Below are positions 1-10,399 of a stretch of 64,000 bases of DNA, piece by piece. Where the stretch lies: NCBI GenBank assembly GCA_039105265.1, contig JAPFFF010000003.1, positions 4,464,001-4,528,000 of the forward strand, in the 5' to 3' direction. The stretch is from Tritrichomonas musculus (Eukaryota > Parabasalia > Tritrichomonadida > Tritrichomonadidae). The position numbers and the translations under genes are program-made. The notes under the pieces were generated by a model, which made no database searches, was not told the origin of the DNA, and was given only the letters and a program-made list of their open reading frames with translations. Each line of letters begins with the position of its first letter. Positions within the stretch are counted from its first letter, which is position 1.

Positions 1-3000
1 ATTGCAATAGCTTGATGAATTTCTGTTGGAAGTAACTTTAATTCAATCAATTTACATGATATTTTAAATCCAATTAGATTCAATTGACTGTTTTGATTAC
101 GAAATGCAATGAATAAATTGGATACCAAGCAAACTAGCAAATTCTTGACAATTTCATTGTTCTTAATTAATAAATATAAACATGATAAGACAGGCAATAA
201 ATATTCTTCTTCAGTCAGCTTCGAGAGAAGGAAATTCCATAATGTATCATTCAATCCGGAATCAATTGGCAAAAGACTTTTTATCGATAATTTTAATAGG
301 AAACCTAGCGTGAATGGATCAGTTTTATCTATAGATAATATAAAGTTAATAAAACCAACTACAAATTCACGTGGTAAATCATTCATTAATTTTTGAAAAT
401 CAAAATAAAATTTCGATTCTAAAAATTCAGGATTATGAGTTATTCGTGAACTAGAATTAATAGTTCTACTTAGTTTAAAAACTCGGGAACAAATTTGAAT
501 AGCTTTAAATGATGGTCTTCGTGCTGTTTCAATAAAAAGTGATTTTAAAACAGAACATAGAATTGAATGTTCATCATTAACTTTCTTACTTCCTTCTTCA
601 TAATTTCGAACAACATTGTTGAATAGATTTTGGAGATTTACAATTTCACATAGATTTGGATCATCGTTGTTTTTTATTATTTCAGACATAAGAACAAATG
701 CTTGTGGATGAATTCGTGAATAATCATTATGCTCAATTTCATATAGAATTTGCTTTTGAATACTTTTGTCTTCTGCTAAAAATTCAAAGACAATATCAGC
801 ATTCTTAACTTCCCTATTAATTGAACATAGAATGGATACAGTTTCACTTTGTACTAACGAAATTAACTTTCTTAAATATTTGCCTGAAATATGTCGAAAT
901 GGAATTTCTTGGGATTGAAAAAGCTTGCCAAAAGAAGAAAGAATTAATGTTATATTGGGAACTAGGATTGTTTTATTTTGTATTCGAACTAAATTTTTCA
1001 TCATATATGTAAATGGTAGAAATGAGAGAAATTGTTGTTGCTCATTCATTTCAGAATAATTTCGAAGCTCATTAAAGAAGATCAAATAATTTCCTTCATT
1101 AACTTTATTTGGCATGATTTTGGAGAATATTCGTAATAATTGAAAATTTATGATTTTCTTATGATGTAGAATATTTTTCTTTTCTTGCTCTGGAAAAAGA
1201 AGAATTTGATCAAATGACTGTTGATTTTTTTTGTCATTTTTAACATAATCAAAAACCATATGAATTGTTTTCTTAGCTAATTTTGAAATGGGTGGAAAGA
1301 CCGATTTCAAAAACGTGGTGTTAATAAAGGACATTGTAAATGTATAGAAAATTTTAACAAATTCATGCATCGATAAGAATTGTATACATTTGGTTTTAAA
1401 TATTGCATATACTAGTTGTAGACCACGTAGCCAATATAAATAATTTTTCTTGCTATCATCTTGAGCTTGAAATGAACGGGAAATTAGCTTAAAATAATCA
1501 TTTGATGCGGGAATTGAATTAATATTACCACAAAGTAAACATGCTGCAGTTTGGTAACATACTAAGTAATCAATGTCTTCTGTAAAATCAATTTTATCTA
1601 TATTTATTAAGAAACCGACTTTTCGCATCCTTTTAATTAATTGTGGCCTATAAAAAGAAAAAACATCGCCTATATTTTTATATGAATAGTTAACAAATTC
1701 TTTCTTGATTTCAGGAGTCGCAGTTGATAAATACAACTTTAAAAATGAATTGTAATATGAAGATATCTTTGTATCAGTAGTTTTAATCACGGTTTGAATA
1801 TGGGTAAATCTTACTAAATTGGTAGATTTTTTAATAAGAGATGTTAAACCAACAATAATAAGAAAAAAATTATTTGTATATGGAACTGATTGGAAAAGAC
1901 GATCAGCTGCTGTTAATAACGATTCAACTGTAGCCAGAGAAACAAAATGATGGATTCGTTTAATAATATAATCAGAACATAAAGATCGTGATACGTTTGA
2001 TATTGATACAAGACAGATAAAATAATAAGTTGGGTCTTTTTCTAAATAATAAGCTTCTATTTCAGTAAATAATTGCTCAACATTTGGTAAAATCTCATGA
2101 AATCGCGACAAAGTTCCTAAAAAAGATAAATATTTCAAAAGACATTCTGTTGATATTTGGTCGAAGGAAGAGTTATGGAAAATGAAATTAAGAAGATGAT
2201 ATAAATTAAATGATTCAAAGTTATTGAAATTCATATTTCTTTCAATTGAGCATAGAAATTCAAATGTTGGAATTCTGTTTTTACCAAATGAATGCAAATC
2301 AGAAAAATGCTTCAAATTAGAATAGGCAGTGAAATTTTGAGAAAATTTGGGGATTTCTTTGAAAATCGATTTTGCTGTTTCTTCGTTTGTTTCAGTCTTT
2401 AAAACAGAAAAGAAAGTATAAACCAATTCAGAATATTGCTCTAATATGGCCTCATTTTGACCATATTTTGATATTAAATTAACAGCTTTTGATCTCGTTT
2501 TGTCATCTTTTGATTTTAATGCAAACATTAATAATTGCATAATTCCGATGTAGAATTTTGAAGTATCAAATAAATTTTCATTAATAAAAACAGTTGAGGC
2601 AGCAACTCTAACAGCTGGATGCAAATCATCTAATTGAATTCTTCGAATTTTATGCAAGTTTAATTGGCGATCAGCATTTAATTGCTTGGGAGGGACATTA
2701 TCAATAATAAACTGAGAATAAATAATCATTATGTTAATAGCTTCATTTTGATGAATAATTTGCTTCCCTGTGCTCGTTATAGCAGAAACGGCTTGAAATT
2801 GAGAATCAAGCATCAATGAAGCCAAAAAAATATCATTTGGCTTCATTTTAATCATTAAAAGGAGCCATTGTTCAAGGAAAATAACATCATTTTTATCTTC
2901 AGATGTTAAAAGTGACAAATTTTCGAAGAAATATTGATGCATTTTTTGTGTTAAAAAGCGTCTGAATTCAACAGATTGATTTATTAACTTTTCAAATGAG

Positions 3001-4664
3001 GTCAGAAAAAAAGGGCTAATGATATGTTTCTTAACACCACGAGCTAAGGTTGAAATAATTGTATCTGAACATATTTGATAACAAAATGGCGGTATATCTC
3101 TAAATACAATTTGCATCTTAGATTGAATATTTGAAACATCAGGCAATCTTCGCTCATATTGAATATACCTTTCAGTTAATCCATTCGATTCTAGTTCATT
3201 CATAATAAACCTTTGAAGATGGGATGCACGATAGGAAATTTCAATTATAAACTTAATCCAAGTCTGGATAAGCTCAGAAAGATAAAACATAAGAATTGAA
3301 TTATTGACATCTGATTTAATTATTTCAAAATAAGCATGAATTAATTCTGAATAAAAAAGTGATCCTAAAATTGCACATTTATAAATCTTGTAAAATATGT
3401 CGAACCATTTTTTAATATCATCAATATTATTTGAATGAGAAATTTCGATAGCAATTCTAATATGCGAGTCAATTTCATCCGTCGTTTTTTTTAAAGAAGA
3501 GAGATCTGAAAATTTAAACATTTGCTTTTTTTGCGACTTATTAATAAAGAGCGAAGGTGGAAAGATGCATTTTATGGATTTAAGCGATTGTGTATGCAAA
3601 TTTATTGTCATTATTAGTTGTTGCGTAAAAGTTGAAAACAATGAAGGTAATATCTTTTTTAAATATAAATCTTTAATTAAATAAATAAATTGTTTTGAAC
3701 TATCTTCGAGCTTTTTGAGGGTAATTTGATCAATTGGCTGGTAAGAACGTATTTTTAAACTGATAAATAATAAAAATATAAATTTGATTCGGATTTTCTC
3801 GTTTGGAACGTCTTTAAACAATTTAAAACAAATATCCCATTGAAATATATGCAAAATTTCACTTTCAGCATTAACTAATGATTGCTCAACCATATTTGCT
3901 AGATATTCTAATTGGTCTGGGCTTTCTGTTTGAGGAATCAATTTTTGTATATAAAACGAATACCAAGGATTGAAAAAATAATAAAGAACTGGATATGGAT
4001 AAAAATTACCGTTTTTGAAAATATCCATAACTTTTTTTACCAAATCTTTACTGGGATTTGTTTTAAAATGCTTAGTAAGCTGGAAAATATCTCTAAAAAG
4101 AGACATTGCAGGATCTGATAATGCATCTGGTTTTAAAAATGAAAAAAAGAAATTAAAAATTTGAAGGCATTCATTTGGAACCGATGATACTAAAAGCTTT
4201 GGCAAATTTTGGACATAACTGAGAGAGTTTCTTGAATAAAAAAGCGTTTTCTGTTTAGCAAATTCATGTAAACTGCAAACAAAAGATTGCTTAAAAGAAG
4301 GCTTAAAAGAATCATTTCCTTCTTTTTTTTTTCGGCATATCAAATATAGAATTGTAATAGTTTTAAATAGATCGCCATGCTTCGTTAAAAGAGATTGATG
4401 ATTGTTATTGTAGAAATTAATTTGTGTAATTATTTCTGGCGTGGGATGAAGAATTATAATATACGAATATATATAAAATCGTAATTTTTCATCGGAATCT
4501 GTCTCTTTGGATGCAAAATTAAATAAATTAATCAGATGTTCTTCTTTTTTTGGCCTAGTTGTTCCTAAAAATTCATGATGCGCGTTTCGAAATGCATTTA
4601 TAATCTTGCCCAAATCATCAGTCGGAGTCTTGATCAAAGATTCCAACTGGAGCATTTGGGACAT
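1..4664 (-). CDS. Giant HEAT-like alpha-solenoid protein, 5' part (runs off left edge); possibly TRRAP/Tra1-like
   Basis: Read on the minus strand from the ATG at 4664, the frame stays open for 1,554 codons to the window edge. I checked every triplet for stop codons and found none; an in-frame stop lies about 50 bases upstream of the ATG. The protein starts MSQMLQLESLIKTP. It is almost wholly predicted helix: hydrophobic stretches of 15-25 residues separated by short polar turns, with no enzyme motif, as expected of an importin-like or PIKK-type solenoid. A segment near residues 690-740 (LHPAVRVAAS, then LMFALKSKDDKTRSKAVNLI) looks by eye like the TRRAP/Tra1 stretch with GKFGG repeats. That resemblance is weak, and the kinase-like end that would settle it lies outside the window. 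Other solenoids (PA200/Blm10, exportins, huntingtin-like) are not excluded. Short open frames on the plus strand here are antisense shadows. Confidence 0.85.
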   Translation of the reverse strand, partial: MSQMLQLESLIKTPTDDLGKIINAFRNAHHEFLGTTRPKKEEHLINLFNFASKETDSDEKLRFYIYSYIIILHPTPEIITQINFYNNNHQSLLTKHGDLFKTITILYLICRKKKEGNDSFKPSFKQSFVCSLHEFAKQKTLFYSRNSLSYVQNLPKLLVSSVPNECLQIFNFFFSFLKPDALSDPAMSLFRDIFQLTKHFKTNPSKDLVKKVMDIFKNGNFYPYPVLYYFFNPWYSFYIQKLIPQTESPDQLEYLANMVEQSLVNAESEILHIFQWDICFKLFKDVPNEKIRIKFIFLLFISLKIRSYQPIDQITLKKLEDSSKQFIYLIKDLYLKKILPSLFSTFTQQLIMTINLHTQSLKSIKCIFPPSLFINKSQKKQMFKFSDLSSLKKTTDEIDSHIRIAIEISHSNNIDDIKKWFDIFYKIYKCAILGSLFYSELIHAYFEIIKSDVNNSILMFYLSELIQTWIKFIIEISYRASHLQRFIMNELESNGLTERYIQYERRLPDVSNIQSKMQIVFRDIPPFCYQICSDTIISTLARGVKKHIISPFFLTSFEKLINQSVEFRRFLTQKMHQYFFENLSLLTSEDKNDVIFLEQWLLLMIKMKPNDIFLASLMLDSQFQAVSAITSTGKQIIHQNEAINIMIIYSQFIIDNVPPKQLNADRQLNLHKIRRIQLDDLHPAVRVAASTVFINENLFDTSKFYIGIMQLLMFALKSKDDKTRSKAVNLISKYGQNEAILEQYSELVYTFFSVLKTETNEETAKSIFKEIPKFSQNFTAYSNLKHFSDLHSFGKNRIPTFEFLCSIERNMNFNNFESFNLYHLLNFIFHNSSFDQISTECLLKYLSFLGTLSRFHEILPNVEQLFTEIEAYYLEKDPTYYFICLVSISNVSRSLCSDYIIKRIHHFVSLATVESLLTAADRLFQSVPYTNNFFLIIVGLTSLIKKSTNLVRFTHIQTVIKTTDTKISSYYNSFLKLYLSTATPEIKKEFVNYSYKNIGDVFSFYRPQLIKRMRKVGFLINIDKIDFTEDIDYLVCYQTAACLLCGNINSIPASNDYFKLISRSFQAQDDSKKNYLYWLRGLQLVYAIFKTKCIQFLSMHEFVKIFYTFTMSFINTTFLKSVFPPISKLAKKTIHMVFDYVKNDKKNQQSFDQILLFPEQEKKNILHHKKIINFQLLRIFSKIMPNKVNEGNYLIFFNELRNYSEMNEQQQFLSFLPFTYMMKNLVRIQNKTILVPNITLILSSFGKLFQSQEIPFRHISGKYLRKLISLVQSETVSILCSINREVKNADIVFEFLAEDKSIQKQILYEIEHNDYSRIHPQAFVLMSEIIKNNDDPNLCEIVNLQNLFNNVVRNYEEGSKKVNDEHSILCSVLKSLFIETARRPSFKAIQICSRVFKLSRTINSSSRITHNPEFLESKFYFDFQKLMNDLPREFVVGFINFILSIDKTDPFTLGFLLKLSIKSLLPIDSGLNDTLWNFLLSKLTEEEYLLPVLSCLYLLIKNNEIVKNLLVCLVSNLFIAFRNQNSQLNLIGFKISCKLIELKLLPTEIHQAIA

Positions 4665-4721
4665 AAAAGGTGGTCGACCGTTTAATAAGTAAAATTTTGA
4701 TGAAATCCGAATCTAAAAATT

Positions 4722-4830
4722 TGGTACTATTATAAGGTATAATCAAATACAACTCTATAGTGGAAGAAGCTAGATTTCAATGCTTCTTGCTTAGATGCTT
4801 ATTTCATTTAACTTCATGTTGGAGTGACTA
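4722..4830 (-). rRNA. Probable fragment of LSU (28S) rRNA 3' region
   Basis: Read on the minus strand, this gap contains AAGCATCTAAGCAAGAAGC, preceded about 10 bases upstream by AGTTAAATG. Both resemble the conserved 3' region of large-subunit rRNA just after the sarcin-ricin loop, which in E. coli reads GAAAGCATCTAAGCACGAA with CTAAATG shortly before it. Only about 100 bases match this idea and there is no surrounding rRNA, so this would be an isolated fragment, not a gene. It sits between two divergent genes. I cannot align it to the organism's own rRNA; chance similarity remains possible. Confidence 0.4.
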
Positions 4831-5024
4831 GATACGAAAAATTAACAGAATAAAAAAAATTACTCATATAATTATGAACTTAAAAAGCAAAAATGATATA
4901 TTTAAAGTTTAAAATAAAATTTATTATTTTAATTTATATAATTCGAAGATATAATTTTTTTTTAATTGAAAATCGAGATTTTAAAAATCTGGAGACCGTT
5001 AGTGAATGGTCGTCTCTAGAGAAA

Positions 5025-7025
5025 ATGACTGAAGTCCACCGTATTCGTCTTTTTGATTATACTCCATCACCAATTGTTTCTGTCTCTTTAAGTGGTAGCC
5101 TTAGCGATGGCCATCTTCTGGTTGGCCGTGAAAACGGATATATCGAGATTTGGAATGTAAAGGAAAATGCTTTTTTAGCTGCTTCTTTATATGTTACAGA
5201 TAAAACCAATATTAAATGCGCTTCATGGTGTAGATATCATAATCAACCATGCATTGTTATTGCCTTAGTTTCAGGAGAATTAATGATAGTTGAGTATCCA
5301 TCTCTTAATTCCATGCGACCAATTCTATCTGGAACCAGTGAAAGTATCGGTGCACTTGCTGTCAATCGTTCACAAGACAAGATTGCAATTGCTTGTAATA
5401 AAAGTAGCGACTCTACAGGGTTTGTTTCAATATTTTCTACGAATGAAGAATTAACATCTGTAAAATCAGATGATTTTGAATCACAAATTCTCTCCGTTTG
5501 TTTTGACGATATTGGATATGTCTATGCAGGAACAGTAAATGGCAAAATTTGTCGAATTGATCCAGATACAAGGCAAATTGTTACAACATATGAAGCATCT
5601 GATTCATCAAATCCTTGTCACATTTTCTCTTTAACTGCTGTTCCTGGTGGATGCTTTGCCTCAGGAGACTCAAACGGAAATGTGATGATATGGGAACCAA
5701 ATACAGCGACTGTTATTGCTAAATTTAAGTCACATCAATATCCGATAACTGCCCTTGCATCAAATGATTTATATTTATGGGCTTCTGGGGAAGATCCCAA
5801 AATCGCTACTTTCATTTATTCAAAAAAGCAAAATTCATGGTCTCCTCTTAGCAACAAAACTCGAGTTCATGATCACGAGGTAACTTGCTTAGCATCTGCA
5901 GGCGATAATTTACAATATTGCATTTCAGGCTCAAAAGATACAACGTTCTTCATCAAAAAGCCAATTTATCCATTTCAAGCCCCACCTCCAATTTCATCAT
6001 CAATTCGATATATTAATAATCAACAATTAATGCAAGAAAATAATAATGAAAATAATCCACCAGCTAATGGACCACTAATTGTAGTTGGTGCATCTAACGA
6101 TTATAGTTTAACAGTTTGGAAACTTGATGGAAAAGTTGCCAAACTTGAGCTCACCTTAAAAATTGATAGCGAAGAAAACAGAATAGAATGTGTTTCAATG
6201 AGACCAGGTGGTTGTGAATTTGCCTATTCAGCAACATCAGTTCGAGTCCTCAAATTTACAGAAAATGGCCACTGGGAATTTGATAATGAAATCAAGAGAA
6301 GGTCTTATCCATCTGCGTCATCATTGGCATATGCAAATGATGGTACTCTTTATATTGGATTTTTGAATGGCCGTATTTTATCTATTACAAGAACTAATCA
6401 AGAGGTTAATGAAAATGAAAACGTAAATACTTATGACGAAAATACAAATTCAAGTATTGTTGAAAGATTTATAGATCTTGACTTCCCTATTTTAAAGATT
6501 GCTGTTTCTAGCAATTGTAAATATGTTACTGCAGGTGGTTTCAATAAAATTTTTGTTTTAGATGGAGATTTATCAAGCATAGTTTGTGAAGTACCTCCAT
6601 TCGGTAAAACACCATTTTCGACATTCGCCTTCCAACCTTTCAAAAACAGACTATTCATTGCAAATGGAGGAAACAAAATTTTCTGTTTCAATGTTAAGAA
6701 GCAATTATTTATAAAAGAACTAAACATAAAGTTTGATAAAAGCGGAGAAGAAGTTGCAATCAATTCAATTTCATTTGCTGATAATAATCATCATCAAATG
6801 CTTATCTCTTCCTCGCAGAGAGCAGTTATTAGAAATATCAAGGATCCAAATGCTAAACCATACAGACTTCCATACAATGACATATTGTTTGTAACTTTTT
6901 CTGGATATAAAAAGATTGTTATTTTTGAGAAACCATGGATATTTATCGTTAGTAGTGTTCCCGATGTTCTTAGAGTGAAACGTTTCTTAACACGGAACGA
7001 AGAAAACAGACCTCGTTATTTGTAA
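5025..7025 (+). CDS. UTP4: WD40 protein of the UTP4/cirhin family (SSU processome)
   Basis: A 666-residue WD40 protein beginning MTEVHRIRLFDYTPSPIV. This matches the start of UTP4/cirhin, whose human form begins with a VHRVRFFNY-type strand followed by the 'LAVSRTDGTVEIYNL' repeat; here the equivalent is LLVGRENGYIEIWNV. Repeats run through the whole protein and form two beta-propellers in the family. UTP4 belongs to the t-UTP subcomplex that binds nascent pre-rRNA in the nucleolus and is needed for 18S processing. An in-frame ATG at 4893 would add 44 residues of AT-driven hydrophobic sequence with no family counterpart, so I chose 5025. The gene is divergent from the solenoid gene on its left. 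Length is close to that of other UTP4 proteins (about 690). Confidence 0.8.
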   Translation: MTEVHRIRLFDYTPSPIVSVSLSGSLSDGHLLVGRENGYIEIWNVKENAFLAASLYVTDKTNIKCASWCRYHNQPCIVIALVSGELMIVEYPSLNSMRPILSGTSESIGALAVNRSQDKIAIACNKSSDSTGFVSIFSTNEELTSVKSDDFESQILSVCFDDIGYVYAGTVNGKICRIDPDTRQIVTTYEASDSSNPCHIFSLTAVPGGCFASGDSNGNVMIWEPNTATVIAKFKSHQYPITALASNDLYLWASGEDPKIATFIYSKKQNSWSPLSNKTRVHDHEVTCLASAGDNLQYCISGSKDTTFFIKKPIYPFQAPPPISSSIRYINNQQLMQENNNENNPPANGPLIVVGASNDYSLTVWKLDGKVAKLELTLKIDSEENRIECVSMRPGGCEFAYSATSVRVLKFTENGHWEFDNEIKRRSYPSASSLAYANDGTLYIGFLNGRILSITRTNQEVNENENVNTYDENTNSSIVERFIDLDFPILKIAVSSNCKYVTAGGFNKIFVLDGDLSSIVCEVPPFGKTPFSTFAFQPFKNRLFIANGGNKIFCFNVKKQLFIKELNIKFDKSGEEVAINSISFADNNHHQMLISSSQRAVIRNIKDPNAKPYRLPYNDILFVTFSGYKKIVIFEKPWIFIVSSVPDVLRVKRFLTRNEENRPRYL

Positions 7026-7996
7026 ATTTTATTACATTTCCTTGTATACTTTTTTTATTAATAATATACATAATATTATAAATCTTTATAAAAATGTTTT
7101 TCTTCTTTATAAAAATATATATTTTCTCCAAAGCAAAGCATTTCTATCATTCTGAATGATTTTTTTATAGTTTAATAATGTTCAAATATAAATAAATTCA
7201 ATAAGACATGTTTTATTTGTAAAACGGACCATTAGCTAAAGTCTAGGAATGCAAGCATGACATATTAATATTTTGTTTTATTGAAAGCAATAAAATTTTA
7301 ATCAAAAGACCGCTAGAGACTTAACTGCAATCAATATCAAAAAATGGTATTTACAAATTTGAATGTAAAGTTTTCCACTTTTCTATTCAAAATCATTTTT
7401 TTTTTTTTTTTTTTTGATAAACGTGATCTAATATAATTAGTAGTTCAAATAAATTTGTTATTAAAAAGCTTTAAATTAGATTTACAAGCTTATTTTATTT
7501 ATTAAAATCTCAAATTTGTTAGCCATTGAATGTTAATCGTTTTTGAAAAATTTTCTTAAATTGAATAAAAAATAGAAAATATGTATTAAGTGATTATCTT
7601 GAATTTACTAAAAGTGACTTGAAATATTAATTTAATTTGCATTTAATTTATTATTAAAATATATAATTTTATACATAATAATGAAAATAATGCTGGTATT
7701 AAAAAAAAAATAAAAAATTTTTCGCAAATTCTAAAAAAATCATATGATGTTAAACGTTGTAAAAAAATCATATTCCATCAGTTTAATTATTGTGGTTACA
7801 TTTATTTTATATTTATAAGGTTATAATGTATTAGATTATAATAATAATGCTAAACCAGAAATCAATTTCAATATAAAGAAATATTTTTGAGAGATGAAAG
7901 CATTGAAAAAATTTTAAATTATCAGAATTGAAGAAAAAAACCGTTCTACATTATTTAAAAGGAAACTTTTTGACTTATTGCCATTTTCTGTTGCAA
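7026..7996. other. AT-rich intergenic region, UTP4 to phosphatase
   Basis: About 970 bases of AT-rich sequence holding the UTP4 3' end and the phosphatase promoter. It has a T-run at 7397-7416 and a short GC-richer patch near 7225-7260. I see no coding frame, tRNA or inverted repeat in it. Confidence 0.6.
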
Positions 7997-8998
7997 ATGA
8001 CAGAGCAGGTTGATATTATTATAAAAAAACTTCTGGCAATTCAACCACAGAGTCGACACGCTTCAGCTCAATTATCAAAAGAAGAAATTGATTTTCTTTG
8101 CACTAAAGTTACAGCTTTATTCAAAGAAAGTCCAACCCTCCTCGAACTTTCAGCTCCAATAACCGTTGTTGGCGATATACATGCTCAGTATCATGACTTA
8201 CTTCGCATTTTTGATCAAGCTAAACACCCACCACAAACAAATTATTTATTCCTTGGTGATTATGTTGATCGCGGATGCCAAGGAATTGAAACAATCTGTC
8301 TGCTTTTCGCATATAAAATTAAATATCCAAAAAATATTCATATGCTCCGTGGAAATCATGAATGTGCTTATATCAATCGTCTTTATGGCTTTTGTGAAGA
8401 ATGCAGTCATTACTATGGATCTGATAATTCAATTTGGAGAAAATTTGGCGAAGCTTTTAATTGGCTTCCCATTGCAGCAATTATAGAAGAAAAAATCTTC
8501 TGTATCCATGGAGGAATTTCCCCATATCTCAATTCTCTTGATGATATCCGCACTATGAAAAGACCTATGGAAATACCTGAAGAAGGTTTATTATGTGATC
8601 TCGTATGGTCAGACCCAAAGCCAGATGCAGATACATGGGAAGACAATGAGAGAGGAACTTCATTCTGCTTCGGATTACAACAGGTTGAAGATTTTCTTAC
8701 AAAATTCAATTTTGACCTAATCTGTCGTGCTCATCAAGCTGTAATGAACGGCTACGAATTTTCATTTCCTGGAAGCCAGTATATGATTACCTTGTTTTCT
8801 GCACCAAATTATTGTTATGAATACGAAAACAAAGGTGCAATTCTTCATGTTAATGAAAACTTAATTTGCTCATTCACTGTACTTGAACCAATGAACTATG
8901 ATGATGAAATGGAATTCCAAGCTGGTGATAGGCCTGGAACTCCTCCAAGGATGAGCCCATACACTCAACCAACAGACTTTTTGGTATCTGAATTATAA
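7997..8998 (+). CDS. Serine/threonine protein phosphatase, PP1-type catalytic subunit
   Basis: A 333-residue PPP-family phosphatase. The metal-binding and catalytic motifs appear in order: GDIHAQ (near residue 58), GDYVDRG, RGNHE, HGGISP, then RAHQ and the SAPNYC loop of the PP1 beta12-beta13 region. RAHQ followed by a GYEF stretch and the overall length favour PP1 over PP2A or PP2B. The family removes phosphate from Ser/Thr using two metal ions and is targeted by regulatory subunits. The first motif is normally GDxHG; here the glycine is alanine, which is unusual. The Met at 7997 gives a normal PP1 N-terminus; the frame is open for 23 codons upstream but without an ATG there. The tail after the core (GDRPGTPPRMSPYTQP) is a short, phosphorylatable-looking extension. 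Confidence 0.93.
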   Translation: MTEQVDIIIKKLLAIQPQSRHASAQLSKEEIDFLCTKVTALFKESPTLLELSAPITVVGDIHAQYHDLLRIFDQAKHPPQTNYLFLGDYVDRGCQGIETICLLFAYKIKYPKNIHMLRGNHECAYINRLYGFCEECSHYYGSDNSIWRKFGEAFNWLPIAAIIEEKIFCIHGGISPYLNSLDDIRTMKRPMEIPEEGLLCDLVWSDPKPDADTWEDNERGTSFCFGLQQVEDFLTKFNFDLICRAHQAVMNGYEFSFPGSQYMITLFSAPNYCYEYENKGAILHVNENLICSFTVLEPMNYDDEMEFQAGDRPGTPPRMSPYTQPTDFLVSEL

Positions 8999-9099
8999 GA
9001 AATATATATTTTTTTTGCATTAATAAAAATAAAAATTTAGAAATTTAACTCGAAGTTGATTATTGATTTTAGAAAAGTAAATAGAGAATTTCTCTATTT

Positions 9100-9741
9100 T
9101 CAAAGTTGATCAATGATTTCCTTTAAAGGTGCTAATTGTTCTTCTGGAATGAGTTGAAATTCTTTTGAAAAGTAAATAAAGTGTCTAAACGATGTATTAA
9201 GATGCGCTTCAGCACCAATAGATTTAATATCTTCTCTATGGTGATGATAAATATGAGCGTAAATCCGGAAAAGACGTTGGAAAATTTTCTTGACAATATC
9301 AAGAAAATCACTTGGAAATGAAGCTGTTGGGTCGCTTGGGAAGCATTTTTCATTGTTAATATAGGATTCAGTCCAAGACATAACATTTGTGATATATTCA
9401 TTTGCAGGAAGCATTGTGGCTTTCTTATATTGTTTGTTATCTTGCCAAGCATATTTAAATTTAGGACCAGCAGTCATTTCTGGACATGTTTTTGGAGTGC
9501 AATGTTCAGCAACTGGTGCATAAAGGCAAGAAAGTTGATTATAAAAATCTACTACGTTAACTGCAAGCCAATCATTTAAATTTTCACCTTCTGGGAGTTT
9601 GACAGCAGTTTTCACATCACCAGATCCTAAAGTAGATTGTGAAATCTGATTTAATTTATATCCACGATGATTATCACCAAGACGCTTCACAGGTCTGAAT
9701 GTACCTTGATCTTTTTTACTGGCATTAGAATTTAAAAACAT
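9100..9741 (-). CDS. MOB1: MOB1-family kinase activator
   Basis: A 213-residue protein of typical MOB1 length (about 210-216). It has the MOB core: LNDWLAVNVVDFYNQLS, the zinc-binding Cys pair in EHCTPKTCPEM, the aromatic YAW strand, and the distal zinc-binding histidines in AHIYHHHRE. The C-terminal helix with FRHFIYFSKEFQLI is also typical. MOB1 proteins bind and activate NDR/LATS kinases in the Hippo, SIN and MEN pathways that govern mitotic exit, cytokinesis and cell shape. The gene converges on the phosphatase to its left, with about 100 bases between stop codons. The start at 9741 is the only ATG that gives the full MOB N-terminus. Confidence 0.95.
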   Translation of the reverse strand: MFLNSNASKKDQGTFRPVKRLGDNHRGYKLNQISQSTLGSGDVKTAVKLPEGENLNDWLAVNVVDFYNQLSCLYAPVAEHCTPKTCPEMTAGPKFKYAWQDNKQYKKATMLPANEYITNVMSWTESYINNEKCFPSDPTASFPSDFLDIVKKIFQRLFRIYAHIYHHHREDIKSIGAEAHLNTSFRHFIYFSKEFQLIPEEQLAPLKEIIDQL

Positions 9742-10399
9742 ACAACCAACTCATATATATAAATATAATAAAACCGTTAATATCAAAAATTCATTATTTT
9801 TTGAGATTTTACATCTACAATATCTTTAATTACAATTTATTTTGGGATTTTTAATTCTATTATAAAATCCAAATATAATATAAATTAGTTTTTAACAAAC
9901 TTTATATATTGAAATATTTCGTTGAAAATAAAATACACTTATTTTTTACTTTTGTATAAAATTAATTACATTTTGAACTATCATTCCATTCTATTACATC
10001 GTTTTCCCAATAAATTTAGCAATAATCAAATGAAATAACAAAATATAAATATAGTTATATCAATTATACTTTTTCATACAAATATAAACTAATTATTAAT
10101 TTGATTGAATTAAGATAATAGCATTTTTAATTTTTCAAAAGAATGTTTTGATAGGATATTTTTTGTAAAATTCTGAATCTCTCTTTTATAGAAAATATGT
10201 TTTCTCCATAAAATTACAATTATAAATATATAGATTTATGCATTTATAACTATTATATCAATTAATATATAAGAATTAATGAATACAATTATATTTAATT
10301 GATAAAAAATTTTTTTAATGTTTTATAAAAATATATATAATTGAATATATTTATTTTTGAATATTTTCATATCAAATTTTTCAAATATTGTGAAATAAA

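Noticed and set aside
109-4118. Several short plus-strand frames (for example 109-396, 821-1012, 3912-4118)
   Set aside because: They are antisense to the continuous 1,554-codon minus-strand frame and have AT-driven composition.
4893-5024. 44-codon N-terminal extension of the UTP4-like gene
   Set aside because: Hydrophobic AT-rich translation with no counterpart in UTP4; the ATG at 5025 gives the expected family start.
7225-7290. tRNA-like patch (GGACCATTAGCTAAAGTC)
   Set aside because: No B box (GGTTCAAAT-type), no foldable acceptor stem; only the first bases resemble a tRNA.
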